A DNA stretch of 64,000 nt. Origin: Actinophytocola xinjiangensis. GTDB lineage: Bacteria > Actinomycetota > Actinomycetes > Mycobacteriales > Pseudonocardiaceae. Shown here in pieces: positions 19,111 to 28,190 of the stretch. The stretch's first letter is position 1. Every line of letters starts with the position of its first letter. Below the pieces are notes generated by a model. It was not told the origin of the DNA. It saw nothing but the letters and a program-made list of their open reading frames with translations, and ran no database searches. The stretch is from contig NZ_MSIF01000001.1 in NCBI RefSeq assembly GCF_001921215.1, positions 434,001 through 498,000 of the forward strand, read 5' to 3'. The position numbers and the translations under genes were made by a program.

Positions 19111-20613
19111 TCAGCCGCGGTCGCGCGTGGCCGCCCGACGGCGCAGGGCAGGCAGGGCCAACGACCCGATCAGCGCCAACGCCACCACCACCCACAGCAC
19201 GATGGTGATCCCGCCGGAGAACAGGATCGACGGGTCGCCCTCGGACAGGGTCAGGGCCCGGCGCAGCTGCTCCTCGGCGATCGGGCCGAGGATCAGACCG
19301 ACGACCGCCGGGGCGACCGGGATGCCGCCCAGGCGCATCAGCAGGCCCAGCAGACCCAACGCGGCCAGCACCAGCAGGTCCACCGCCGTGCCGCCGGCCG
19401 CGAACGTGCCCAGGGTGGCGAACACCAGCACCCCGGCGTAGAGGCCGTAGGAGGGGATCGTCAGCAGCCTCGCCCAGACCTTGGCCAGCGGCAGGTTCAG
19501 CAACAGCAGCATCACGTTGCCGATGTAGAGGCTCGCGATCAGCGTCCACACCAGCGGTCCGGACTCGCTGAACAGCTGCGGACCCGGTTGCAGGCCGTAG
19601 GACTGGAACGCGGTGAGGATCACCGCGGCCGTCGCGGAGGTCGGCAGGCCGATCGTCAGCAGCGGGACCAGGACACCGGCCGCGGCGGCGTTGTTGGCCG
19701 CCTCCGGCCCGGCGACGCCCTCGATCGCGCCGTGGCCGAACTCCTCGGGGTGCTTGCTGAGCTTCTTCTCCGTGGCGTAGCTGAGAAAGGTCGGGACCTC
19801 GGCACCGCCGGCCGGCAGGCTGCCGATCGGGAAACCCAGCGCCGTGCCGCGCAGCCACGCCGGCCACGAGCGGCGCAGGTCCGACCTGGACAGCACCGCC
19901 CGCTCGCGCAGCGGCGCCACGGTGGTGTGCCCGGTGCCGGTCAGCAGGTGGCCGAACGCCTCGCTCAGCGCGAACAGCGCGATCACGACGATCACCACGT
20001 CGACCCCGTCGAGCAGCGAGTCGATGCCGAAGGTGAGACGGGGCTGGCCGGTCTGGGTGTCGATGCCGATCAGGCCGATGGTCACGCCGACCAGCAGGCT
20101 CGCCACGCCCTTGAGCAGGCTGCGGCCCAGCAGCGCGCTGACCGTCACGAACGCCACGGCCATCAGCGCCACGTACTCCGGCGGGCCGAAGCTGGTCGCG
20201 AAGTCGGCCACCACCGGCGCCAGGAACGTCAGCGCGACCGTACCGATGGTCGCGGCGACGAAGCTGCCGATCGCGGCGGTCGCCAGGGCGGCGGCAGCGC
20301 GGCCGGCCCTGGCCATCTTGTTGCCCTCCAGCGTCGTGATCATCGACGCGCTCTCGCCGGGCGTGTTGAGCAGGATCGCCGTGGTGGAGCCGCCGTACAT
20401 GCCGCCGTAGTAGATGCCGGCGAACATGATCAGCGCGTTGGCGGGGTCGAGGCGGAAGGTGATCGGCAGCAGCAGCGCCACGGTCAGCGCCGGGCCGACC
20501 CCGGGCAGCACGCCGACCGCGGTGCCGATGGTGACGCCGATCAGCGCCCACAGCAGGTGTTCGGGGGTCACCGCGGCGGCGAACCCGTCCATCAGCAGGC
20601 CGAAGGAGTCCAT
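19111..20613 (-). CDS. tctA: Tripartite tricarboxylate transporter, large membrane subunit TctA
   Basis: Large integral-membrane subunit of a tripartite tricarboxylate transporter, 500 residues, the usual length, with about 11-12 hydrophobic segments. Family landmarks: the N-terminal [17 protein letters not shown] and [18 protein letters not shown], and later [20 protein letters not shown]. It imports a di- or tricarboxylate with TctB and the periplasmic-type binding protein TctC, all encoded in order C-B-A on this strand with 1-4 nt gaps. It converges on the NRPS operon with only 5 nt between stops and no visible terminator. Confidence 0.95.
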   Translation of the reverse strand: MDSFGLLMDGFAAAVTPEHLLWALIGVTIGTAVGVLPGVGPALTVALLLPITFRLDPANALIMFAGIYYGGMYGGSTTAILLNTPGESASMITTLEGNKMARAGRAAAALATAAIGSFVAATIGTVALTFLAPVVADFATSFGPPEYVALMAVAFVTVSALLGRSLLKGVASLLVGVTIGLIGIDTQTGQPRLTFGIDSLLDGVDVVIVVIALFALSEAFGHLLTGTGHTTVAPLRERAVLSRSDLRRSWPAWLRGTALGFPIGSLPAGGAEVPTFLSYATEKKLSKHPEEFGHGAIEGVAGPEAANNAAAAGVLVPLLTIGLPTSATAAVILTAFQSYGLQPGPQLFSESGPLVWTLIASLYIGNVMLLLLNLPLAKVWARLLTIPSYGLYAGVLVFATLGTFAAGGTAVDLLVLAALGLLGLLMRLGGIPVAPAVVGLILGPIAEEQLRRALTLSEGDPSILFSGGITIVLWVVVALALIGSLALPALRRRAATRDRG

Positions 20614-20614
20614 C

Positions 20615-21100
20615 TCAGAACCCCCACGGCCCGGTCGGCAGGCTCAACCCGATCACCCGGTCGAACACCAGGAACACGATCGCCGCCAGCGCCCAGCCGT
20701 AGGCCACCGTGCGCCAGAAACTGGGCGCCCCCAACAACATCGCCGCCGCGACGAACAGGGCCGTCGAGGTGAGTACGTAGCCGAGGACCGGCAGCAGCAG
20801 CGCGAACGCCACCAGCGCGGCGACCATCCCCAGCACCCGGGGCCCGGCCCCGCGCTGCCACGGTTCGCCGTCGGCCGCCCGCGCGAGTTGGAGTCGCGCC
20901 TGCACCAGCAGCCCGCCGCCGACGACCCCCAGCAGGACGCCGACCGGCAGCGGAACGGCCGCCGGCCCGACCGCCCCGGAGGTGTCCGGCAGCCGGACCG
21001 CGTCCACGATCACCAGCACCGACGCCACCAGCATCACCGCGCCGAACGCGCCGGAGGAGAGCACGGTGCGCCGGTCGGGCGCCGGTTCGGTCTCGGTCAC
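20615..21100 (-). CDS. tctB: Tripartite tricarboxylate transporter, small membrane subunit TctB
   Basis: Small membrane subunit, 161 residues, four hydrophobic segments ([69 protein letters not shown]). TctB proteins are poorly conserved, so the call rests on length, topology and position between tctC and tctA. It starts at GTG 21100, 4 nt after the tctC stop, and ends 1 nt before tctA. Confidence 0.9.
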   Translation of the reverse strand: MTETEPAPDRRTVLSSGAFGAVMLVASVLVIVDAVRLPDTSGAVGPAAVPLPVGVLLGVVGGGLLVQARLQLARAADGEPWQRGAGPRVLGMVAALVAFALLLPVLGYVLTSTALFVAAAMLLGAPSFWRTVAYGWALAAIVFLVFDRVIGLSLPTGPWGF

Positions 21101-21104
21101 CTGA

Positions 21105-22100
21105 TCACCCCAGCCCGATCTCGGCCAGCACCTGGGACACCCGTTCCTGCTCGTCGCGGACGAACCGCTCGAACTCCTCGCCGGCCAGGGTCGCCTCGCC
21201 CCAGCCGCGTTCGGCCAGCGCCGAGCGCCACGCGTCGGTCTCGGTCATGTCGACCAGCAGGTCCTCCAGGGCCTGCTCCTGTTCGGCGGTGATCCCGCGC
21301 GGGGCGACGACACCGCGCCAGTTCTGCAGCTCGACGTCCATGCCGGCCTCGCGCATGGTCGGCACGTCGGGCAGCGAGTCCAGCCGCGAGGGGCTGGACA
21401 CCGCCAGCGCCCGCACCGTGCCGGCCTCGATCTGCGGCGCGATCTCCGAGACCCCGGAGATCGCGATCGTCGAGCGGCCGGAGAGCAGGGTGCTGAGCAT
21501 CTCGCCGCCGCCGGAGTGCGCGACGTAGCTGACCTGGGCGGGGTCGGCGCCGGCCGCCTTGGCCATCAGGCCGGCGAGGATGTGCTCGGCGCCGCCGGCC
21601 GAGCCGCCGGAGATCGACACCGCCGGCAGGTCGGCGCTCATGGCGGCGGAGACCCCGGCGAGGTCGGTCAGCTCGGAGTCGGCGGGCACCACGATCACCT
21701 GGTAGTCGGTGGTCAGCCGGACCAGCGGGGTGGTGTCCTCCAGCGAGTACCGCGACTCGTTGGCCACGACCGCGCCGACCATGATCAGTCCGGTGGCCAT
21801 CAGTTGGCTCGGGTCGCCGTCGTAGCGGACGAACTGGCTCAGGCCGATCGTGCCGCCGGCGCCGGAGACGTTGTACACCTCGGTGCGCCCCACCAGCTCG
21901 CGCAGTGACTCCTGCATCTCGCGGGTGGTCTGGTCCCAGCCGCCGCCGGGGGAGGCCGGGGCCATCAGCCGCAGCTGCCGCTCGCCGAGCACGTCCCGCG
22001 CGGTCGACCCGGCGTGGCCGTCCTCCGGCGCGGTGAGCACCACCGTCACGGTGGCCAGTACCGCGACCGCGGCGGGCAGCCACCGGCGTATCCGTCCCAT
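21105..22100 (-). CDS. tctC: Tricarboxylate-binding protein TctC/Bug family
   Basis: Extracytoplasmic solute receptor of 331 residues. Residues 1-30 form a secretion signal (RR, then AAVAVLATVTVVLTA). The mature part shows Bug/TctC family stretches: PASPGGGWDQTTREMQ near the start, VSISGGSAGGAEHILAGL and VSYVAHSGGGEMLSTLLSG in the middle. It captures the carboxylate for TctAB. The ATG at 22100 has AGGGA 6 nt upstream. Transcribed divergently from the TcuA-like flavoprotein, which suggests import and first oxidation of the same acid. Confidence 0.92.
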   Translation of the reverse strand: MGRIRRWLPAAVAVLATVTVVLTAPEDGHAGSTARDVLGERQLRLMAPASPGGGWDQTTREMQESLRELVGRTEVYNVSGAGGTIGLSQFVRYDGDPSQLMATGLIMVGAVVANESRYSLEDTTPLVRLTTDYQVIVVPADSELTDLAGVSAAMSADLPAVSISGGSAGGAEHILAGLMAKAAGADPAQVSYVAHSGGGEMLSTLLSGRSTIAISGVSEIAPQIEAGTVRALAVSSPSRLDSLPDVPTMREAGMDVELQNWRGVVAPRGITAEQEQALEDLLVDMTETDAWRSALAERGWGEATLAGEEFERFVRDEQERVSQVLAEIGLG

Positions 22101-22133
22101 CGAACATCCCTTGGTCGATGCGCTGTCGACACT

Positions 22134-22141
22134 TGTATACA
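22134..22141. promoter_or_regulatory. TGTATACA palindrome in the tct/tcuA divergent promoter
   Basis: A perfect 8-bp palindrome in the 80-nt gap between divergent tctC and the TcuA-like gene. Cores of this kind (TTGTATACA) are typical operators of FCD-type GntR regulators of carboxylate genes. It also supplies a TATACA -10 element for the + strand, with a TTGGTC at 22111-22116 as a distant -35. No regulator gene is adjacent. Confidence 0.35.
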
Positions 22142-22180
22142 GTGGCTGGCGGGGTCAGCACAAGGAACGATGGAGGGCAC

Positions 22181-23635
22181 ATGCCGGCCGAGGAAACCGA
22201 CGTCGTGGTGGTCGGTGGGGGAAATGCCGGGTTCAGCGCCGCGCACGCCGCCGCCGAGCGCGGCCGGCGCGTGCTGCTGCTGGAAAAGGGCGAACCCGAC
22301 CAGGCCGGCGGCAACAGCTACTACACCGCCGGCGCGTTCCGCGTCGCCCACGACGGCCTCGCCGGGATCACCGGCCTGCTCGACCACGACGACCGGCACG
22401 CGCACACCGTCCTCGCGCCCTACCCGGCCGAGGAGTTCGCCGCCGACCTGGCCGCGGTGACCGGCGGACGCAACGACCCCGCCCTGTCCGCCGCGCTGAT
22501 CGACGACAGCCAGGACGTGCTGCGCTGGCTGCACGGCAAGGGCCTGCGCTTCCGCCTCATGTACGAACGCCAGGCCTACCCCGACGCCCGGGGCCGGCAG
22601 GTGTTCTGGGGCGGGCTGACCGTCGGCAGCACCGGCGGCGGCCGGGGACTGGTCGAACAGCACACCGCCGCCGCCCGCGACGCCGGTGTCGTGCTCCGCC
22701 ACGGCGTGCGGGTCACCGACCTGGTCGTCGAGCACGGCCGGGTCACCGGCGTCGCCTGGGCCGGCGGCACCGTGCGCGCCGAGTCGGTGGTGCTGGCCGC
22801 CGGCGGGTTCGAGGCCAACCCGGACCTGCGGGCCACCCACCTCGGCGAGGCCTGGCGGCACGCCAGGGTCCGCGGCACCCCGCTCAACACCGGCGACCTG
22901 CTGGTCGCCGCGCTCGCCGCTGGCGCCGCCCGGCACGGAGACTGGCGCACCTGCCACAGCGTGGCCTGGGACGCCTGGTACCCCGGCAACGAGAGCAACC
23001 GCGCGCTGACCAACCAGCTGACCAGGGGCGGCTACCCGCTGGGCATCGTGGTGAACAACCGGGGCGAGCGGTTCCTCGACGAGGGCCGCGACTTCCGCAA
23101 CTACACCTACGCCGAGTACGGCGCCCGCATCCTCGAACAACCCGGCGGCGTGGCGTTCCAGCTCTTCGACGCCACCACCCGGCCGATGCTGCGTGCCGAG
23201 GAGTACGACATGCCCGGCGCGTCGGTCGTCGTCGGCCAGACGCTGGCCGACCTGGCCGCCGGTGCCGGCATCAACCCCACCGCGCTGGCCGCGACCGTCG
23301 CCGCCTTCAACGACTCGATCGACCGCTCGGTGCCGCTGGACATCGCCGTGCGGGACGGCCGGTCGGCGTCGGCCGACCCGCCCAAGTCGCACTGGGCGAT
23401 CCCGCTGGAACGTCCGCCGTACCACGCCTTCCCGGTCACCTGCGGGATCACCTTCACCTTCGGCGGCCTGCGCGCCGACGTCCACGGCCGGGTGCTCGAC
23501 GAGTCCGGCGCGCCGCTGCCCGGCCTCTACGTGTGCGGCGAGATGCTCGGCGGGCTGTTCAGCGGCAACTACCCCGGCGGCAGCGGGCTCACCGCCGGCG
23601 CGGTGTTCGGGCGTCGCGCCGGCCGACTCGCCTGA
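22181..23635 (+). CDS. tcuA: FAD-dependent tricarballylate dehydrogenase-like protein (TcuA)
   Basis: Flavoprotein of the fumarate reductase/succinate dehydrogenase fold, 484 residues. N-terminal dinucleotide motif VVVVGGGNAGFSAAHAAAERG; family stretches GGNSYYTAGAFRVAH and, at the C-terminus, GEMLGGLFSGNYPGGSGL followed by TAGAVFGRRAG. TcuA oxidises tricarballylate to cis-aconitate. The tct transporter opposite it supports a di/tricarboxylate substrate, but no tcuB electron-transfer partner is present, so the exact acid is inferred. The ATG at 22181 is chosen because GGAGGG ends a few nt upstream. Confidence 0.85.
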   Translation: MPAEETDVVVVGGGNAGFSAAHAAAERGRRVLLLEKGEPDQAGGNSYYTAGAFRVAHDGLAGITGLLDHDDRHAHTVLAPYPAEEFAADLAAVTGGRNDPALSAALIDDSQDVLRWLHGKGLRFRLMYERQAYPDARGRQVFWGGLTVGSTGGGRGLVEQHTAAARDAGVVLRHGVRVTDLVVEHGRVTGVAWAGGTVRAESVVLAAGGFEANPDLRATHLGEAWRHARVRGTPLNTGDLLVAALAAGAARHGDWRTCHSVAWDAWYPGNESNRALTNQLTRGGYPLGIVVNNRGERFLDEGRDFRNYTYAEYGARILEQPGGVAFQLFDATTRPMLRAEEYDMPGASVVVGQTLADLAAGAGINPTALAATVAAFNDSIDRSVPLDIAVRDGRSASADPPKSHWAIPLERPPYHAFPVTCGITFTFGGLRADVHGRVLDESGAPLPGLYVCGEMLGGLFSGNYPGGSGLTAGAVFGRRAGRLA

Positions 23636-23670
23636 CGTGTAGGAACCGGGCCGCCGGGTACGACCCAGCC

Positions 23671-23868
23671 ATGGCACACCCCACGACGGCGGCCCGCGCG
23701 TACACCGGCAAGGCCGGCGACGACGACCGGATCCACCTGGTCGACGCGCCGGAGCACGTCCTGATCGACCCCGCCCCCTACCGGACCCGGTGCGGTGAAC
23801 GGGTGTTCGAGGTCTTCAACACCCCGTTCACGGTCACCTGCCAGACCTGCCTGGCCACCGAACGGTGA
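23671..23868 (+). CDS. Small conserved-looking Cys protein, unknown function
   Basis: 65-residue protein that I do not recognise. It has three Cys in its second half (TRCGERVFEVFN, then TCQTCLATE), a possible metal or disulfide site. No signal peptide or membrane segment. It lies between the TcuA-like gene and a secreted protein gene. The reading frame has normal high-GC third-position bias, which supports it being real. Confidence 0.6.
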   Translation: MAHPTTAARAYTGKAGDDDRIHLVDAPEHVLIDPAPYRTRCGERVFEVFNTPFTVTCQTCLATER

Positions 23869-23975
23869 CGGTGAACTGACGGCATTCGGCGGCCGTCGGC
23901 GGTCCCGCGCTGGGCTATCGTGTCCGTGCCGGTGCGCTGGGACACCGTGAGACACCGCGAGGCTGGGAGGGCGCG

Positions 23976-26225
23976 ATGCCGCGTCGTCGGTTCACCGTTG
24001 TCGCGGCCCTGGCCGTCGCCGGCCTGCTCGCCAGCGGGGTCGGCGCCGCGAGCGCGGCCCCCGGCGGACGCCACCACGGGCTCGCGGTGGAGACACTGTC
24101 CGGGCCGGCGCGCTACGTCAGCGGCGACGCGGCCAGGATCCGGGTCACCGTGCCCCGGTCGCTGCCGCTGGACCGGGCACGCGTCACCGTCAACGGCAGG
24201 GACGTCACCGCCGCCTTCACCCCGGACGACCAGGCGCCGCACGCGCTGGAGGGCGTGGTGCGCGGGCTGCCGGCGGGACAGAGCACGGTCGAGGCGCGGG
24301 CCGAGCGCGAGCGCACCAGCCTGCGGCTGGTCAACCACCCGGTCACCGGCCCGATGTTCTCCGGCCCCCAGCAGCCCGACTTCTTCTGCTCCACGCCCCA
24401 ACACCTCGCCGGCTTCGACCTGACCGGCCCGTTCCTCGACGAGGACTGCTCGCTGCCGACCGTCACCAGCCACTACTACCGGACCACCGGCGGCGCGTGG
24501 CGGCCCTACGACCCGGCGGCGCCCCGACCCGAGGACCTGGCCACCACCACGACCGCCGACGGACACGAGGTCGACTTCGTCATCCGCTGGGAGCGCGGCA
24601 CCATCAACCGGTTCGTCTACACGATCGCGGTGCTCGACCCGGAGGCGAGCGGGCCGGCCGACCTGCCGCACTGGAACCGCAAGCTGATCTACCACTTCGG
24701 CGGCGGCGTGGCCATCGGGCACTACCAGGGGTCCAACAACCAGGGCGAGTCCCGGTACGTGCACGGTCTCGGGCAGGGCTACGCGATCGCCTGGTCCACC
24801 GGCACCAAGACCAACACCCACTACAACATGGTGCTCGGCGGCGAGACCGCGATGATGGTCAAGTCCCGGTTCGTCACCGAGTACGGCGACCCGGTGTACA
24901 CGGTGGGGCTGGGCGGTTCCGGCGGCGGCATCCAGCAGTACCTCTACGGCCAGAACCACCGCGGCCTGCTCGACGGCGCGATCCCGCAGTACTCCTACCC
25001 GGACATGGTCACCCAGACCATCCACGTCGGGGACTGTGAACTGCTGGAACGGTGGATGGACCGCAAGGTGATCGCCGATCCCACGTCGAAGTGGCGGACC
25101 TGGACCAACCGCACGCTGCTGGAGGGCCTGGCCTCCTCGGACACCGTCGCCAACCCCTACCAGCAGCTGACGCCGTGGATGCCGAGCCCGGGGTCGAGCG
25201 AGTGCGTCAACGCCTGGCGCGGGCTCTCGCCGCTGACGCTGAACCCGAAGTACGGCACCGTTCCCGGGATCACGCCCGAACAGCAGGCGAAGGTCGAGTG
25301 GACCCACTGGAACGACGCGGTCAACGTCTACGGCCGCGACCCGCTCACCGGCTACGCCAGGTCCACCTGGGACAACGTCGGTGTCCAGTACGGACTCCAG
25401 GCGCTGCGCGACGGTCAGCTGACGCCCGAGGAGTTCCTCGACCTCAACGCGACCGTCGGCGGCTGGAAACCACCGCAGGACGCCGTCCAGGAGGGCTGCC
25501 CGTTCATCGAGACGGCCTGTCCCGGTGACGTGGACGTGTGGAGCGTGCGCAACCAGACCGTGCCGGGGGCCAACGGCGTCGCGCCCCGGACCGAGGGCAG
25601 CGTCGAGGCGATGCGCGCGGTCTACCGCTCGGGCATGGTGTTCGACGGTGACATCGACATCCCGGTGATCGACTGGCGGCACTACCTGGACGCCGAACTG
25701 GACATGCACAACGCGCGCCAGTCCTTCGCCTCCCGCCAGCGGATGCTCGACCGCGACGGCTCGGCGGCCAACCAGGTCGTGTGGTTCACCGACGCCCGCC
25801 CGGCCCGCGCGTTCGACCAGACACCGCAGGCGCTGGCGGTGATGGACCAGTGGCTGACCAACCTGGCGGCCGACCCGGCCGGGGGAGTGGTCGCCGCCAA
25901 GCCGGCCGAGGCCGTCGACAGCTGTTTCGCCACCGACGGAACCCCGCTGTACCGGGGCGCCGACGCCTGGCGCGGGATCATCGACTCGCGCGCCGATGGC
26001 CCGTGCACCGCACGGTTCCCGATCAACGGCACGTCCCGCACGGTGGCCGGTGGCCCGTTCGACGAACAGCACTACAAGTGCGCGCTCCAGCCGGTGCGCG
26101 CCGCGCTGGGCAAGGGCGTGTACGGCGACTGGCGGCCCTCGCGTGCGGAGCTGGCCCGGTTGGGCGAGATCTTCCCGTCCGGGGTCTGCGACTACCGCAG
26201 GCCCGACGTCGGCCGCCCGCGCTGA
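23976..26225 (+). CDS. Secreted DUF6351-type protein
   Basis: Large exported protein, 749 residues. A signal peptide covers residues ~1-30 (RRR, hydrophobic AALAVAGLLASG, cleavage after ASA). The rest resembles actinobacterial proteins annotated as DUF6351, of unknown function. The GGSGGGIQQYLYGQNHRG stretch (~310) resembles a hydrolase nucleophile elbow (G-x-S-x-G as GGSGG), so an alpha/beta-hydrolase-like activity is possible but unproven. The start ATG 23976 has GGGAGGG just upstream. It converges with the TetR gene with 8 nt between stops. Confidence 0.85.
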   Translation: MPRRRFTVVAALAVAGLLASGVGAASAAPGGRHHGLAVETLSGPARYVSGDAARIRVTVPRSLPLDRARVTVNGRDVTAAFTPDDQAPHALEGVVRGLPAGQSTVEARAERERTSLRLVNHPVTGPMFSGPQQPDFFCSTPQHLAGFDLTGPFLDEDCSLPTVTSHYYRTTGGAWRPYDPAAPRPEDLATTTTADGHEVDFVIRWERGTINRFVYTIAVLDPEASGPADLPHWNRKLIYHFGGGVAIGHYQGSNNQGESRYVHGLGQGYAIAWSTGTKTNTHYNMVLGGETAMMVKSRFVTEYGDPVYTVGLGGSGGGIQQYLYGQNHRGLLDGAIPQYSYPDMVTQTIHVGDCELLERWMDRKVIADPTSKWRTWTNRTLLEGLASSDTVANPYQQLTPWMPSPGSSECVNAWRGLSPLTLNPKYGTVPGITPEQQAKVEWTHWNDAVNVYGRDPLTGYARSTWDNVGVQYGLQALRDGQLTPEEFLDLNATVGGWKPPQDAVQEGCPFIETACPGDVDVWSVRNQTVPGANGVAPRTEGSVEAMRAVYRSGMVFDGDIDIPVIDWRHYLDAELDMHNARQSFASRQRMLDRDGSAANQVVWFTDARPARAFDQTPQALAVMDQWLTNLAADPAGGVVAAKPAEAVDSCFATDGTPLYRGADAWRGIIDSRADGPCTARFPINGTSRTVAGGPFDEQHYKCALQPVRAALGKGVYGDWRPSRAELARLGEIFPSGVCDYRRPDVGRPR

Positions 26226-26233
26226 CCCCGGAC

Positions 26234-26782
26234 CTACCGCACGGCCGCCGCGACCGCCTGGATCGCCTCGCGCAGGTCGTGACCCGACGGCGGGCTGTCC
26301 CGGTCGACCAGTGACAGCGCGGCCAGGCCGCCGATCAGTGCCTGGAACAGCGCGCCGACCGCGTCACCCTCGACCCCGAACAGGGTCGCCAGCTCCGCCT
26401 GCGCGCGCCGGTTGGCCTCCGCGAACACCTCTCTGAGCTCCGGTTTCCGGTCGAGGCTGGCCAGCAGTTCGAACTGGATCGCCCACAGCCGGTGGTTGTC
26501 GGTGAACGAGCTGATCACCCTGTTCCACGTCTGCTCGAACCGTTCGGCCGGGGTGAGGTCGGGGCCGGCCGAGGTGAGCGCGGCGGCGAGGTCGTCGCCC
26601 CAGTCGGCCATGGCCTGCTGGAGCGCGGCGTTGAGCAGGTCGTCCTTGGTGCCGTAGTGGTAGCCGATCGCGGCCAGGCTCACCCCGGCGGCGGTGGCGA
26701 TGTCACGCGCGGTGGTGCGCGCGTAGCCCTTCTCGTGCAGGCAGTGCAGCGCGCCGGCGAGGAGGTCCTCCCTGTTACCCAT
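26234..26782 (-). CDS. TetR-family repressor
   Basis: TetR/AcrR regulator of 182 residues. The HTH lies at residues ~20-55 (TTARDIATAAGVSLAAIGYH), followed by a helical ligand-binding domain. Start ATG 26782 is preferred over a longer frame upstream because a TACAGT -10 element ends exactly 6 nt before it, fitting a leaderless transcript. It is divergent from the FAD monooxygenase and probably represses it and itself through the inverted repeat between them. The inducer is probably the monooxygenase substrate. Confidence 0.92.
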   Translation of the reverse strand: MGNREDLLAGALHCLHEKGYARTTARDIATAAGVSLAAIGYHYGTKDDLLNAALQQAMADWGDDLAAALTSAGPDLTPAERFEQTWNRVISSFTDNHRLWAIQFELLASLDRKPELREVFAEANRRAQAELATLFGVEGDAVGALFQALIGGLAALSLVDRDSPPSGHDLREAIQAVAAAVR

Positions 26783-26788
26783 GAGACA

Positions 26789-26835
26789 ACTGTACAACAC
26801 AAACGTCTTGCACAAGTGTCTAACACGGTTGTACC
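26789..26835. promoter_or_regulatory. TetR operator and overlapping divergent promoters
   Basis: Inverted repeat GTACAAC (26792-26798) and GTTGTAC (26828-26834). The left arm overlaps the -10 TACAGT of the tetR gene (minus strand, 26794-26789). The right arm overlaps a + strand promoter: TTGCAC (26808-26813), 16-nt spacer, TGTACC (26830-26835). A repressor on both arms would shut both genes. Seen by eye; binding not shown. Confidence 0.5.
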
Positions 26836-26844
26836 GTCGCTCTC

Positions 26845-28065
26845 GTGAAGAACACCACGGTCCTTGTCTCCGGTGCCGGCGTCGCGGGCATCACCCTCGC
26901 CCACTGGCTGCGCCGCCACGGCTGCACGCCGACGGTCGTCGAACGGGCCGCCGGCCCGCGCGACGGCGGCTACAAGATCGACATCCGGGGCGCGGCACTG
27001 CGCGTGGTCGAGCGCATGGGCCTGCTCGACCAGATCCGCGCCCACGCCACCGGCGTGCGGTCGGGCACCGTCGTCGACGGCCGGGGCCGGCGGGTCGCCA
27101 GCATGGACGGCGACACCTTCGGCGGCCGCGACAGCGGTGGCGACGGTGGCGGCGGCGATGGCGGTGGCGACGCCGAGATCCTGCGCGGCGACCTGCACCG
27201 CCTGCTGCTCGAGGCCACCGAGGGCGTGGAGTTCCTGTGGGGCGAGGAGATCGCCGGCCTGAACCAGGCCGGCGACCACGTCGACGTGACCTTCGCCGGC
27301 GGGGCCACCAGAGCCTTCGACCTGGTCGTCGGCGCCGACGGGATCCACTCGACGACCAGGACCATGGCCTTCGGCCCCGGCGACCACGTGCGCGACCTCG
27401 GCTACCGGGTGTCGATCTTCAGCGTGCCCAACCACCTCGGCCTCGACCGCGAGGAGATCACCTACGTCAGCCCCGACCACACCGTGCTGGTGTACTCGAC
27501 CGCCCGGGAGGCCGGCGCCAAGGCCATGTTCCTGTTCGCCGACGACACCCCGCTGCCCGCCGACGGCCGGCGCCACCTCGTCGAGCACTACCGGGACCAG
27601 GGCTGGGAGGTGCCGGCGCTGCTGTCCGAGATCGGCGAGGACTTCTACCTCGACTCGCTCAGCCAGGTCCACCTCGACCACTGGTCGACCGGCCGGATCG
27701 CCCTGGTCGGCGACGCCGCCCACTGCGCGTCCGTCGCCTCCGGACAGGGAACCAGCCTGGCGCTGGTCGGCGCCTACGTGCTGGCCGGCGAACTGGCCGC
27801 CGCCGCCGACCACACCGAGGGCTTCGCGAACTACCAGGCCGCGCTGCGCGAGTTCGTCGCCACCAACCAGAAGCTCGGTCCGGCCAACGTGCGCCGGATG
27901 GTGCTGGGCAGCCGCGGCCAGGTCCGCGTGTCGATGGCGCTGCTGTCGCTGCTGTCCCGGCTGCCCGGCCGCGAGCGACTGCTGGCCAAGGCCGTCGCAC
28001 CGATCCACCGCGCCGCCAACGCCATCGACCTCAAGGACTACCCCGTCGGCGAGGTCGCCCAGTAG
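26845..28065 (+). CDS. FAD-dependent aromatic-ring-hydroxylase-type monooxygenase
   Basis: Class A flavin monooxygenase of 406 residues. Motifs: VLVSGAGVAGITLAHWLRR (FAD Rossmann, residue ~5), VGADGIHS (DG motif, ~160) and ALVGDAAHCASVASGQGT (second FAD motif, ~289). The closest named relatives are TetX-like and PHBH-like enzymes that hydroxylate drugs or phenols. GTG start at 26845, close to the promoter. A low-complexity Gly/Asp insert (residues ~98-109), encoded by a 9-bp tandem repeat, sits between two conserved parts. Controlled by the divergent TetR gene, so a detoxification or drug-modifying role is likely. Confidence 0.9.
   Translation: MKNTTVLVSGAGVAGITLAHWLRRHGCTPTVVERAAGPRDGGYKIDIRGAALRVVERMGLLDQIRAHATGVRSGTVVDGRGRRVASMDGDTFGGRDSGGDGGGGDGGGDAEILRGDLHRLLLEATEGVEFLWGEEIAGLNQAGDHVDVTFAGGATRAFDLVVGADGIHSTTRTMAFGPGDHVRDLGYRVSIFSVPNHLGLDREEITYVSPDHTVLVYSTAREAGAKAMFLFADDTPLPADGRRHLVEHYRDQGWEVPALLSEIGEDFYLDSLSQVHLDHWSTGRIALVGDAAHCASVASGQGTSLALVGAYVLAGELAAAADHTEGFANYQAALREFVATNQKLGPANVRRMVLGSRGQVRVSMALLSLLSRLPGRERLLAKAVAPIHRAANAIDLKDYPVGEVAQ
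27136..27171 (+). repeat. Four tandem 9-bp units within the monooxygenase gene
   Basis: Units GGTGGCGAC, GGTGGCGGC, GGCGATGGC and GGTGGCGAC in a row, in frame, coding a Gly/Asp run. The first and last units are identical and the middle two differ at one to three positions. The 9-bp period keeps the frame, so copy-number change would alter loop length without breaking the gene. Confidence 0.75.
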
Positions 28066-28077
28066 GGAGCGCTCCCA
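28064..28077. promoter_or_regulatory. CebR-like 14-bp operator
   Basis: AGGGAGCGCTCCCA, with a perfect 12-bp palindrome at 28065-28076. It differs by one base from TGGGAGCGCTCCCA, the operator known for the cellobiose repressor CebR (LacI family) in Streptomyces. It overlaps the TAG stop of the monooxygenase and precedes the secretion-gene operon by about 115 nt. No sugar gene is nearby, so it may serve another LacI-type regulator or be a chance palindrome. Confidence 0.4.
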
Positions 28078-28190
28078 CCTGCGGAGAAGGGCCGATCCAA
28101 GGTTCGTCCCAGGTCTGTCCAATGCCCGTGGGGCACCGTTTCGAGGCAGTGCGGGTCAGTGCTGGCCAGGATCGGCGGGAGGGAGCGGAC

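Noticed and set aside
22134-22141. Rho-independent terminator
   Set aside because: The palindrome is too short and A/T-rich and sits between divergent promoters, so an operator or -10 role fits better.
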